Source of the DNA: Methylonatrum sp040877625 | GTDB taxonomy: Bacteria; Pseudomonadota; Gammaproteobacteria; Nitrococcales; Aquisalimonadaceae | Assembly (NCBI GenBank): GCA_040877625.1 | Contig: JBBDNK010000005.1 | Span: forward strand, 99,654-163,653 | DNA: 64,000 nucleotides | Direction of reading: 5' to 3' | Shown here: one piece after another, positions 33,233 through 40,421 of the stretch | How the letters are laid out: each line of letters starts with the position of its first letter | Position numbering within the stretch: position 1 is the stretch's first letter | Notes under the pieces: model-generated | What the model was told of the DNA's origin: nothing | Seen by the model: only the letters and a program-made list of their open reading frames with translations | Database searches by the model: none | Made by a program: the position numbers and the translations under genes

Positions 33233-35965
33233 ATGCAACGGACGGCCGCACCCACCCGGCGACTGGCGCTCGGCGCCCTCGCCGTGCTCCTCACCCTGCC
33301 CGGCGCCGCGAGCGGCTTCATCCTGCCGCCCGAGACCACCCCGGCGGCGCGCACCTGGAGCTACACCTACCACCCCGAGCGCGACGGCGTACCCGGTCGG
33401 CTTGCCAGTGTCACCGGCCCGCGCACCGACCTCGACGCCACCACCCACTACGCCTACGACGCCAACGGCAACCTCACCCAGGTCACCAACGCCCTCGGCC
33501 ACACCACCACCATCAGCGACCATGACGCCCTCGGCCGGCCGCGCACGCTCACCGACCCCAACGGCACCGTCACCACCCTCGACTACGACGCCCGCGGCCG
33601 GCTTGCCAGCCGCACCACCGACGGCGCCACCACCGCGTACAGCTACGACGGCGTCGGCAACCTCACCGGCGTGCGCCTGCCCAACGGCGCCACCACCGGC
33701 TACCACTACGACGCCGCCCGCCGCCTGATCGGCATCGAAGACCACGACGGCAACCGCCTCGAGCACCGCCTCGACGCCGCCGGCAACCGCCTCGAGACGC
33801 GCATCCACGACCACTACGGCCAACTGCGCTACCAGCACCAGCGCGTCTACGACGAACTCAACCGCCTGCGCCAGCACATCGGCGCCCACGGCCAGACCCG
33901 CCACTACCACTACGACCCCAACGGCAACCTCACCGAAACGCTCGACGCCAACGCCAACCCCACCGCGCACGCCTACGACGCCCTCAACCGCCTGATCGAG
34001 ACCGTCGACGCCGACGCCGGGCGCACCACCTACGGCTACGCCGCCGAGGGCCCGCTCGCCGAGATCACCGACCCGCGCGGCAACACCACCCGCTACAGCC
34101 ACAACGGCCACCACGCGCTCCTGCGCCTGGACAGCCCCGACACCGACGAGACCAGCTTCGCGCACGACGCCGCCGGCAACATCACCCGGCGCACCGACGC
34201 CGACGGCCGGATCACCGAATACAGCTACGACGCGCTCGACCGGCTCACCGCCATTCACGACCCCGACGATCCCACGCGCGACGCCACCCTGCGCTACGAC
34301 CAAACCTACGCCAGGAACGGCATCGGCCGGCTCACCACCGTCATCGACGCCAGCGGCATCACCAACTACCATTACACTCCCCGCGGCGCGGTGAGCGTCG
34401 AAGCCCGCACCATCGGCGGCCAGCGCCTCAGGGTGCACTACACCTACAACGCCGCTGACCAGCTCACGTTGATCACCTACCCCAGCGGCGCGATCGTGCG
34501 CTACTCCCGCGACGCCGCCGGCCAGGTGCGCCGCGTGTTCCTCACACGCGACGGCACCCGGCACACCCTCGCCGAGCACATCAGCCACGCCCCGTTCGGC
34601 CCGCTCACCGCGTTCACCTACGGCAACGGCCTCGCCCACAGCCGCAGCCACACCCTCGACTACCAGCTCGACGCGCTGACCAGCGGCCCGGTCTGGCGCA
34701 GCTACGGCCTGGACGCCGCCGGCAACATCACCACCATCAGCGACCACGACCACAGCGCCGAGAGCCAGGACTTCAGCTACGACCGCCTGCACCGGCTCAC
34801 CGACGCCCTTGGCGGCTATGGAGCGCGTGACTACCGCTACGACGCCCTCGGCAACCGCCTGAGCCGCACCGACAACGCCGCAACCACCACCTACCACATC
34901 GCGCCGAGCAGCAACCGCCTGCTCGGCATCGACGCCACCGAACTCCACTACGACGCCCGCGGCAACCTCGTGCGCCGCGGCGAGTTCACCTTCAGCTACG
35001 ACGGCGCCAACCGCCTGCGCGACGTCCACCGCCACAGTGAGCTCGTCGGCCGCTACACCTACAACGTCCATCACCAGCGCACCCGCAAGGAGACCGCCGC
35101 CGGCACCGTCCACTTCCTCTACGACACCCGGGGACAGCTGATCGCCGAGATCGACGCCGGCGGCACCGTGCTGCGCGAATACATCTGGCTCGGCGCGCAG
35201 CCGCTCGCGCTCCACCAGCCCGCAAGCGGCGCGCTGCACTACTACCACACCGACCGCCTCAACACCCCGCAGGCACTCACCGACCGCGACGGCGCGCTCG
35301 CTTGGGCCGCCCACTACCGACCCTTCGGCGCCGCCGAGGTGCATACCGAGCAGGTCACCAACCCCCTGCGCTTCCCGGGGCAGTACCATGACGAAGAGAC
35401 CGGGCTGCACTACAACTGGCACCGGTACTATGATCCGGAGACGGGGCGGTACATCACAAGTGATCCGATTGGGCTGGAAGGCGGGCTGAATACGTACGCC
35501 TATGTGCTCAATAACCCGGTGAACTTTATTGATCCCAACGGGCTAGTGACAATAATATTTCAGGCGAATGTTCGAATCCCCGGTTGGTTAAGTAGGTTTG
35601 GTAGAAACCGGGGTTGGTGGAGTACTAGCGTACATGGGGCGTCTTTCGGCATTGCTGAATCGTTTCCATTTTTCGATGGAGCTGAACGCGATAGCGGGAT
35701 AATGCTGGGTTTCAATGTTGGCGGCGAAGATGTTGGTATCGGTAGTGTGAATATGACCGTCGGGTTGTCGCGTGGATCTGTTTGTGATCTTGCGGATAAC
35801 AACGCCGAGGTAAATCTAACTGTTCCGGGCTTGTCGGGTGGACTCGATTTCTCAGATGATTCGCTCCAAGGGGTGAGGCTGGGCGTCGGCGCTGGACTCA
35901 ATGGTGGCATTGGCGTGCAGCTCACGCCGGTCTGGAGTCTAAATCACGGGCTTTTAACTCCGTAA
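33233..35965 (+). CDS. Rhs/YD-repeat protein, C-terminal half with core domain and variable tip
   Basis: Protein of 910 residues. It has its own signal-like N terminus (RRLALGALAVLLTLPGAASG) and then resumes the Rhs pattern with RTWSYTYHPE. YD repeats fill about 45-660. The Rhs-associated core (LHYYHTDRLNTP...GRYITSDPIGLEGG) covers about 665-771 and ends at DPNGL. From residue 772, a 139-residue tip follows, with no similarity I recognise; it is Gly-rich and AT-richer than the rest. Such tips are usually toxic effectors cleaved inside the cage. AAGGACGCACCCC precedes the ATG. A small membrane protein gene follows 19 bases on and may be the immunity gene. Confidence 0.85.
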   Translation: MQRTAAPTRRLALGALAVLLTLPGAASGFILPPETTPAARTWSYTYHPERDGVPGRLASVTGPRTDLDATTHYAYDANGNLTQVTNALGHTTTISDHDALGRPRTLTDPNGTVTTLDYDARGRLASRTTDGATTAYSYDGVGNLTGVRLPNGATTGYHYDAARRLIGIEDHDGNRLEHRLDAAGNRLETRIHDHYGQLRYQHQRVYDELNRLRQHIGAHGQTRHYHYDPNGNLTETLDANANPTAHAYDALNRLIETVDADAGRTTYGYAAEGPLAEITDPRGNTTRYSHNGHHALLRLDSPDTDETSFAHDAAGNITRRTDADGRITEYSYDALDRLTAIHDPDDPTRDATLRYDQTYARNGIGRLTTVIDASGITNYHYTPRGAVSVEARTIGGQRLRVHYTYNAADQLTLITYPSGAIVRYSRDAAGQVRRVFLTRDGTRHTLAEHISHAPFGPLTAFTYGNGLAHSRSHTLDYQLDALTSGPVWRSYGLDAAGNITTISDHDHSAESQDFSYDRLHRLTDALGGYGARDYRYDALGNRLSRTDNAATTTYHIAPSSNRLLGIDATELHYDARGNLVRRGEFTFSYDGANRLRDVHRHSELVGRYTYNVHHQRTRKETAAGTVHFLYDTRGQLIAEIDAGGTVLREYIWLGAQPLALHQPASGALHYYHTDRLNTPQALTDRDGALAWAAHYRPFGAAEVHTEQVTNPLRFPGQYHDEETGLHYNWHRYYDPETGRYITSDPIGLEGGLNTYAYVLNNPVNFIDPNGLVTIIFQANVRIPGWLSRFGRNRGWWSTSVHGASFGIAESFPFFDGAERDSGIMLGFNVGGEDVGIGSVNMTVGLSRGSVCDLADNNAEVNLTVPGLSGGLDFSDDSLQGVRLGVGAGLNGGIGVQLTPVWSLNHGLLTP

Positions 35966-35984
35966 ATATGCAGATAACTATCGT

Positions 35985-36215
35985 ATGAATGGAAATGCTT
36001 TAGCTATATACATTGGTGCCATAATAGGATTTTCTGGGCACTGGTTTGTTGCTTGGAGACACCGGGGGAAAAACGGTATTGCCAATATGCTCCTGTTTCT
36101 TGGAGTTCGCCGTCCAACAGGGCTGTCCACCTTTGAGAAGAGTATTCGAGCTATTGCTCTAGCTCTCGGAATTCTGATTATGGTCATTTTCTATGGTCCT
36201 TTATATCAACTCTGA
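35985..36215 (+). CDS. Small two-TM membrane protein, candidate immunity protein of Rhs tip
   Basis: Protein of 76 residues with hydrophobic segments at about 5-25 and 52-72, joined by a basic loop (WRHRGKNG, RRPTG). No family is recognised. It begins 19 bases after the Rhs gene and has the same low-GC character as the Rhs tip, unlike the GC-rich Rhs cage, so both were probably acquired together. Position and size fit an immunity protein for an effector that acts at a membrane. It has no strong ribosome site, so coupling to the Rhs gene is possible. It could also be a chance remnant of an exchanged cassette. Confidence 0.55.
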   Translation: MNGNALAIYIGAIIGFSGHWFVAWRHRGKNGIANMLLFLGVRRPTGLSTFEKSIRAIALALGILIMVIFYGPLYQL

Positions 36216-36351
36216 ATCCGTGAGACGGTATTCTGGGCACTTTTTAGGGAGTACACTGCAAAAAGCCGATCCTGATTATGTACTTTCCTCAGCCTAGGCT
36301 TGCAACCCCGCCCTGGTGCAAAGCGATGCCCGCATCAGGGCAACGGCCAGC

Positions 36352-36390
36352 TCGCGTAGGGCGGAAAAGCGCAGCGCCTTCCGCCGAATG
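36352..36390 (+). repeat. REP-like element, copy A1
   Basis: Core GGGCGGAAAAGCGCAGCGCC followed by TTCCGCC; it folds as GGCGGAA...TTCCGCC with GCGC in the loop. The 35 bases at 36352-36386 are the exact reverse complement of 36664-36698. The same element occurs as a pair at 50367 and 50451. Confidence 0.85.
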
Positions 36391-36660
36391 AACACACCGG
36401 ATGTCCTCGATGCACCATGCCGAACTGCCGCCGAAACCTGGCGCCGAAGGGGGCATATATCTTCACGGCGGACGCGCTGGGCCGCCGTCGCCGGCCACGT
36501 TCCGGTGAGTCCGCACAAGCATCAGTTTCCGCGACGCATCAGGGAATGACCTTATTCGATCGTTCACCGGTCCGTAGTGCCAGGTTGTTATCCGTGGGAA
36601 AGCGGCGGTGACAGGGCGGAGCTGCCGATTTCGGGCGAAAGGCGAAGATTTTATCCAATC

Positions 36661-36698
36661 ATGCGGCGGAAGGCGCTGCGCTTTTCCGCCCTACGCGA
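36661..36698 (-). repeat. REP-like element, copy A2 (inverted to A1)
   Basis: Reverse complement of copy A1 with a 35-bp perfect match over 36664-36698. The two copies are separated by about 275 bases and face each other. The Rhs-like codons begin immediately at its right edge. Confidence 0.85.
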
Positions 36699-36732
36699 AC
36701 TGCACTACTACCACGCCGACCACCTCAGCACT
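36697..36732 (+). pseudogene. Fragment of an Rhs core domain
   Basis: Twelve codons read ELHYYHADHLST, matching the Rhs core motif that the intact gene encodes as LHYYHTDRLNTP near 35235. No further Rhs similarity continues on either side, so this is a remnant joined to a REP-like element. It supports earlier recombination of Rhs cassettes here. Confidence 0.6.
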
Positions 36733-36759
36733 GTGACGTTGTTTGGCGGCTGGTCATAT

Positions 36760-36778
36760 GTAGAGTGTACCGGCAAGC
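36760..36778 (+). repeat. 19-bp direct repeat, right copy, flanking the Rhs locus
   Basis: Second copy of GTAGAGTGTACCGGCAAGC, identical to 30997-31015. It lies just upstream of the DNA glycosylase gene. The two copies are about 5.76 kb apart. Confidence 0.75.
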
Positions 36779-36809
36779 ACCTACCATGCCGTATGACCAG
36801 CGAGGGGCA

Positions 36810-37313
36810 ATGAGCCGCGTTTACGGGTTTCCACCGCATGCGCGCGCGGATGCGCAGATTCTGATCCTGGGCAGCATGCCCGGCAAGGCCTCCCTGCGCG
36901 AGCGGAAGTACTATGCGCATCCGAGAAACGCGTTTTGGCCGATCATCTGTACGATCCTCGATGCGCCGATGGAGCGTTCCTACGAGGAGCGCGTTTCTTC
37001 GCTGCTGGAACACCGGATCGCGCTGTGGGATGTGCTGAAAACCTGCGTGCGCGGGAGCAGCCTGGATTCCGATATCGATGAGGCGTCGATCGTCCCCAAC
37101 GACTTCGAGGCCTTCTTTGCGCGGCATCCGGCTATCCGCCGAGTGTGCTTCAACGGCGCCAAGGCGGAGGCCGCCTTTATGCGCTATGTGAAGCCCGCGT
37201 TGCCGGCCGTCCCTGCCGAGCTGGCGTACTTCCGACTGCCCTCAACCAGCCCTGCCAACGCCTCGTTCTCGTTCGATCAGAAGCTCAACGCCTGGCGAGC
37301 GGTATTTCGCTAA
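36810..37313 (+). CDS. DNA-deoxyinosine (hypoxanthine-DNA) glycosylase, UDG superfamily family 6
   Basis: Protein of 167 residues with the uracil-DNA glycosylase fold. The opening MSRVYGFPP, motif LILGSMPGKASL near residue 20, YYAHPRNAFW near 38 and the C-terminal LPSTSPAN are the pattern of hypoxanthine-DNA glycosylases, which remove deaminated adenine from DNA. The Asn in HPRN is the family's proposed catalytic residue. ATG 36810 follows CGAGGGG and matches relatives; two upstream ATGs in frame add nonconserved residues from the repeat. Before the Rhs insertion it was probably the divergent neighbour of the antiporter gene. Confidence 0.87.
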   Translation: MSRVYGFPPHARADAQILILGSMPGKASLRERKYYAHPRNAFWPIICTILDAPMERSYEERVSSLLEHRIALWDVLKTCVRGSSLDSDIDEASIVPNDFEAFFARHPAIRRVCFNGAKAEAAFMRYVKPALPAVPAELAYFRLPSTSPANASFSFDQKLNAWRAVFR

Positions 37314-37383
37314 GATATTGACTCTGATGTGCTTGTTCCATGCGACCTGATGGTCTCCCGGATCACTTTCCGGCATATTAGTG

Positions 37384-37425
37384 AGTATACGGTCTATTTA
37401 CAATTGTAAGTATACTTGCTATTTT
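37384..37425 (+). promoter_or_regulatory. Promoter with nested palindromic operator for the 3HB hydroxylase
   Basis: TTTACA (37397-37402), a 17-base spacer and TATTTT (37420-37425) preceded by TGC form an extended -10 promoter. The perfect palindrome TTACAATTGTAA (37398-37409) overlaps the -35 box. It is framed by AGTATAC (37384-37390) and GTATACT (37410-37416), an inverted repeat. A regulator bound here would block RNA polymerase. No regulator gene is adjacent. Confidence 0.65.
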
Positions 37426-37549
37426 CACTTCACTGGGCACGTGCCGTGACTTTATCTGAACCGCGGTGCGCTCCTCTCGATGCCCCTGGCTTTCGCCGCA
37501 TTGCAGGCGACCATGACATGCGGGGCGACAACAATCAGGAGTGCGGAAC

Positions 37550-38767
37550 ATGGCGAGCGGCGGCAGCGAGCAGATTATTGTCAGTGGTGGGGGTATCGGC
37601 GGTCTTGCCGCCGCCCTGGGGATTGCGCGGTCCGGGTACCAGGTGACCGTGCTGGAGCAGGCCGGCAATTTCGGCGAGATAGGCGCCGGTATCCAGATGG
37701 GGCCGAACGCGTTTCGCGCGCTCGACCGTCTGGGTGTCGGTCAGCGTGCCCGCGACAACGCGGTGTTCATCGACGCGCTGGTGCTGATGGATGGTGAGGA
37801 CGGCCAGGAGGTGACGCGAATCCCGGTCGAAGAGCCCTTCCGTGAGCGCTTCGGTGGCCCCTACGCGGTTGCGCACCGCGCGGATATGCACCTGTCGTTG
37901 CTGGAAGGCTGCCAGGCTAACGATAACGTTACCCTGCTCAATAATCAGCGCGTGGTCGAGTACACCCAGGACGCCAACGGCGTCACCGTCGTCACCGCAA
38001 GCGGCGAGGAGTTTCAGGGCGCCGCCCTGATCGGCTGCGACGGGCTCAAGTCCCCGGTGCGCGAGAAGATTGTCGGCGACGGTGCGCCGCGGGTCTCCGG
38101 GCACATCACCTACCGCGCCGTGCTGCCCATCGATCAGATGCCCGCGGATCTGCGCTGGAACGCCGCCACCCTGTGGGCCGGCCCGAAATACCACCTGGTG
38201 CATTACCCGCTGCGGGGCTGGGAATTGTTCAATATCGTCGCCACCTTCCATAGCGAACGCACCACCGAGGGCGCGGGCGAGGAAGGCAGTCGCGAGGAAA
38301 TTCTCGCCCGGTTCGGATCTCTGGTACCAAAGGCCCGGCGGATTCTGGAGACGCCCGAGAGCTGGCGGCTGTGGGTGCTCTGCGACCGCGAGCCGGTGGA
38401 TAACTGGACCGACGGCCGCGTCACCCTGCTCGGCGATGCCGCCCATCCGACCTTGCAGTACTTCGCCCAGGGCGCCTGCATGGCCATCGAGGACGCCGTG
38501 TGCCTGGCCGACAAGCTCGACGCGCACAAGGGTGACTTCGAGGCGGCGTTTATCGATTACCAGAACGACCGCATCGCGCGCACCGCCCGCATTCAGGAGC
38601 AGTCACGGCTGATCGGTGACTACATCTATCACCCGAGCGGTGCCCGCAGGCTGCTGCGGAATGCGGTGATGAGCGCCAAGACGCCGGAGGACTACTACAA
38701 CGATCTGCAGTGGCTCTACGGTGGCGGGCCGGGCAATACGAAGACCGAGCCCTGGCGGGTGGGCTGA
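37550..38767 (+). CDS. 3-hydroxybenzoate 6-hydroxylase-like FAD monooxygenase
   Basis: Flavoprotein hydroxylase of 405 residues. Motifs are IVSGGGIGGLAAAL, GEIGAGIQMGPNAFRALD, the DG motif ALIGCDGLKS and LLGDAAHPTLQYFAQGACMA. The last one, with LQY and QGA after HP, matches known 3-hydroxybenzoate 6-hydroxylases, which make gentisate from 3-hydroxybenzoate with NADH and O2. ATG 37550 has AGGAG eight bases upstream; a GTG at 37541 overlaps that site. The gentisate enzymes lie 25 kb away at 10.7-13.2 kb. Its convergent neighbours are a sulfatase and a TAXI-TRAP system. A related hydroxylase such as salicylate-type cannot be fully ruled out. Confidence 0.85.
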   Translation: MASGGSEQIIVSGGGIGGLAAALGIARSGYQVTVLEQAGNFGEIGAGIQMGPNAFRALDRLGVGQRARDNAVFIDALVLMDGEDGQEVTRIPVEEPFRERFGGPYAVAHRADMHLSLLEGCQANDNVTLLNNQRVVEYTQDANGVTVVTASGEEFQGAALIGCDGLKSPVREKIVGDGAPRVSGHITYRAVLPIDQMPADLRWNAATLWAGPKYHLVHYPLRGWELFNIVATFHSERTTEGAGEEGSREEILARFGSLVPKARRILETPESWRLWVLCDREPVDNWTDGRVTLLGDAAHPTLQYFAQGACMAIEDAVCLADKLDAHKGDFEAAFIDYQNDRIARTARIQEQSRLIGDYIYHPSGARRLLRNAVMSAKTPEDYYNDLQWLYGGGPGNTKTEPWRVG

Positions 38768-38773
38768 AGCCGC

Positions 38774-38816
38774 CGGCCCGGGCCGTGCCGGCCAACAACC
38801 GGCAAGGCCCGGGCGT
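38774..38816. terminator. Stable hairpin between convergent genes
   Basis: GCCCGGGCC (38776-38784) pairs with GGCCCGGGC (38806-38814), and inside it TGCCGG (38786-38791) pairs with CCGGCA (38799-38804). There is no T-run, so termination by hairpin alone is uncertain. It separates the hydroxylase from the sulfatase gene. Confidence 0.5.
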
Positions 38817-38823
38817 GCGGCTG

Positions 38824-40416
38824 CTACGCCAGTTCGAAGGGTAGCGGGCTGCGGTCGGTCAGGGCCATCTGCTTGCGCGCAAGGCGCTCCAGCAACTCCG
38901 CCTTGATGCTGCCGGCAGCCGGCGAATCCCACAGGTTATGGAGTTCGTGCGGGTCTTCCCGCAGGTCGTAGAGCTCACCCCAGGGTGCCCCGTGGCAGAG
39001 GGTCAGCCGGTAGCGGTGCGTTACCAGGGTGCGCAGCCGCGGCGGCTCCTGCAGGCCGTACAGCAGGCGCTGACCGTCCTCTTCTATCAGCACGTCGTCG
39101 TCGTTGTCCGTGCTGCCGCGCAATGCGGGCAGCAGGCTGCGGCCCTGCATGCCGTGATAGGGGTCGATGCCGGCGCGGTCGAGTATGGTTGCGGCGATAT
39201 CGATGGTGCTCGCAAGCTCGCTGCTATCGCCGTTCGCGGCCTGGCCGCCGGTGTCACGCCAGAGCAGCGGCACCCGAACCAGCGACTGGTAATGGATCGG
39301 GCCCTTCAGCAGCAGCCGGTGGTCGCCCAGGAAATCACCGTGATCGGAGGTGAAGACCACCACGGTGTCCCGGCTCAGGTCCAGCGCCTCAAGGCGGTCG
39401 AGGATCTCGCCGACGGCATCGTCGATCATGGCGATCATGCCGCAGCTGAGCGCCATCGCCTCCCGCGCTTCGCGTTCATTGATGGCAAAAGCCATCATCC
39501 CCTCACGGTTGGCCTTGTCCTGGTTGTCGTGGGCGTGCCGCACCGTGGGTGGCGGGTTGTAGCCCTGCCCGGGGTGGAAGGATTCCGGCAGTACCATGTC
39601 CTCGGGGCGGTACATGTCCCAGTAGCGCCCGGGCGGTGTGAACGGATGGTGCGGGTCGGGAAAGGACAGCTTCAGGAAGAACGGCTGCTCGCCGCCCCAC
39701 TGTGCGTGCCGGTCCAGGTAGGCGAGGCTGCGTTCGACAATGTAATGGGTCGGGTACAGCTCTTCCGGCATGGCCGTGCGCCAGGCCTGCGGGCAGACGT
39801 AGTCGTTCGGCAGCGCGTTGTCGCGGCCGCGCAGGCGCTCGGGGTCCACTCCCTGGTCGCGCAGCCAGTGCAGGTAGTGGCCGCCGGCCATGTCGCCGTG
39901 GTCGGTAACCAGGTCCACGTGGTCGAAGCCGTAGAAGGGTGTGTGAATCCCGGCATCCGGCTGTTTCCAGTATGCGGGGCTCTCCTGGGTGACGCGCTCG
40001 TCGTAGTAGCCGCGCAAATGGCTGTCCTGCATCGACTCCGGCGGCTGACGGTGGTCGGGGTTGCGCGGTTCGCGTTTGAGCAGCGACGGTCGGCCGGTCA
40101 TGGTCTGCAGGTGGCTCTTGCCGACCAGAGCGGTGCGATAGCCGTGCGCGCGCAGCAGATGCGTGAAGGTGTTTGCATCGGGGTCCAGCGGCACGCCGTT
40201 GTTGCGCACGCCGTGCGCCGACGGCATGCGGCCGGTCATCAGCGAGGAGCGGTTGGGCATGCAGATCGGCGTGTTCACGTAACAGCGCTCGAAGCGCGTG
40301 CCGCCGGTGGCTATGCGGTCGATATTTGGGGTCTTCAGCACCGGGTGGCCGTAGCAGCCCAGGTAATCGGCCCGTTGTTGATCGGTGATGATGAAGATGA
40401 AATTCGGGGATTGCAT
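38824..40416 (-). CDS. Sulfatase / phosphonate monoester hydrolase family, cytoplasmic
   Basis: Type I sulfatase-family enzyme of 530 residues. Cys52 in CMPNR is the site for conversion to formylglycine (C-x-P-x-R). Metal ligands are Asp12-Gln13 in TDQQ and the downstream TSDHGD near residue 325. No signal peptide is present: the beta strand NFIFIITDQQ starts at residue 5, so it should act inside the cell. It could cleave an aryl sulfate or a phosphate/phosphonate ester. It lies six bases after the TRAP permease gene, which implies the substrate is imported whole and cut in the cytoplasm. A formylglycine-generating enzyme gene is not in the window. Confidence 0.87.
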   Translation of the reverse strand: MQSPNFIFIITDQQRADYLGCYGHPVLKTPNIDRIATGGTRFERCYVNTPICMPNRSSLMTGRMPSAHGVRNNGVPLDPDANTFTHLLRAHGYRTALVGKSHLQTMTGRPSLLKREPRNPDHRQPPESMQDSHLRGYYDERVTQESPAYWKQPDAGIHTPFYGFDHVDLVTDHGDMAGGHYLHWLRDQGVDPERLRGRDNALPNDYVCPQAWRTAMPEELYPTHYIVERSLAYLDRHAQWGGEQPFFLKLSFPDPHHPFTPPGRYWDMYRPEDMVLPESFHPGQGYNPPPTVRHAHDNQDKANREGMMAFAINEREAREAMALSCGMIAMIDDAVGEILDRLEALDLSRDTVVVFTSDHGDFLGDHRLLLKGPIHYQSLVRVPLLWRDTGGQAANGDSSELASTIDIAATILDRAGIDPYHGMQGRSLLPALRGSTDNDDDVLIEEDGQRLLYGLQEPPRLRTLVTHRYRLTLCHGAPWGELYDLREDPHELHNLWDSPAAGSIKAELLERLARKQMALTDRSPLPFELA

Positions 40417-40421
40417 TCGGG

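Larger units (their letters stand above)
36216..36809. other. Gene-poor stretch after the Rhs locus
   Basis: About 590 bases with no credible gene. It holds an inverted pair of a REP-like element (36352-36390 and 36661-36698), a 12-codon Rhs fragment directly beside the second copy, and the right 19-bp direct repeat. Short frames here overlap the repeats and show no family. It looks like debris of past Rhs cassette exchange. Confidence 0.6.

Noticed and set aside
32432..35422. Very long open frame on the minus strand across the Rhs genes (996 codons)
   Set aside because: It is antisense to two Rhs frames with clear family motifs. Its protein is low-complexity Val/Gly/Ala sequence from high-GC repeat codons.
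36389..36660. Short frames between the REP-like pair as genes
   Set aside because: Their sequences come largely from the repeats and show no family or ribosome site.
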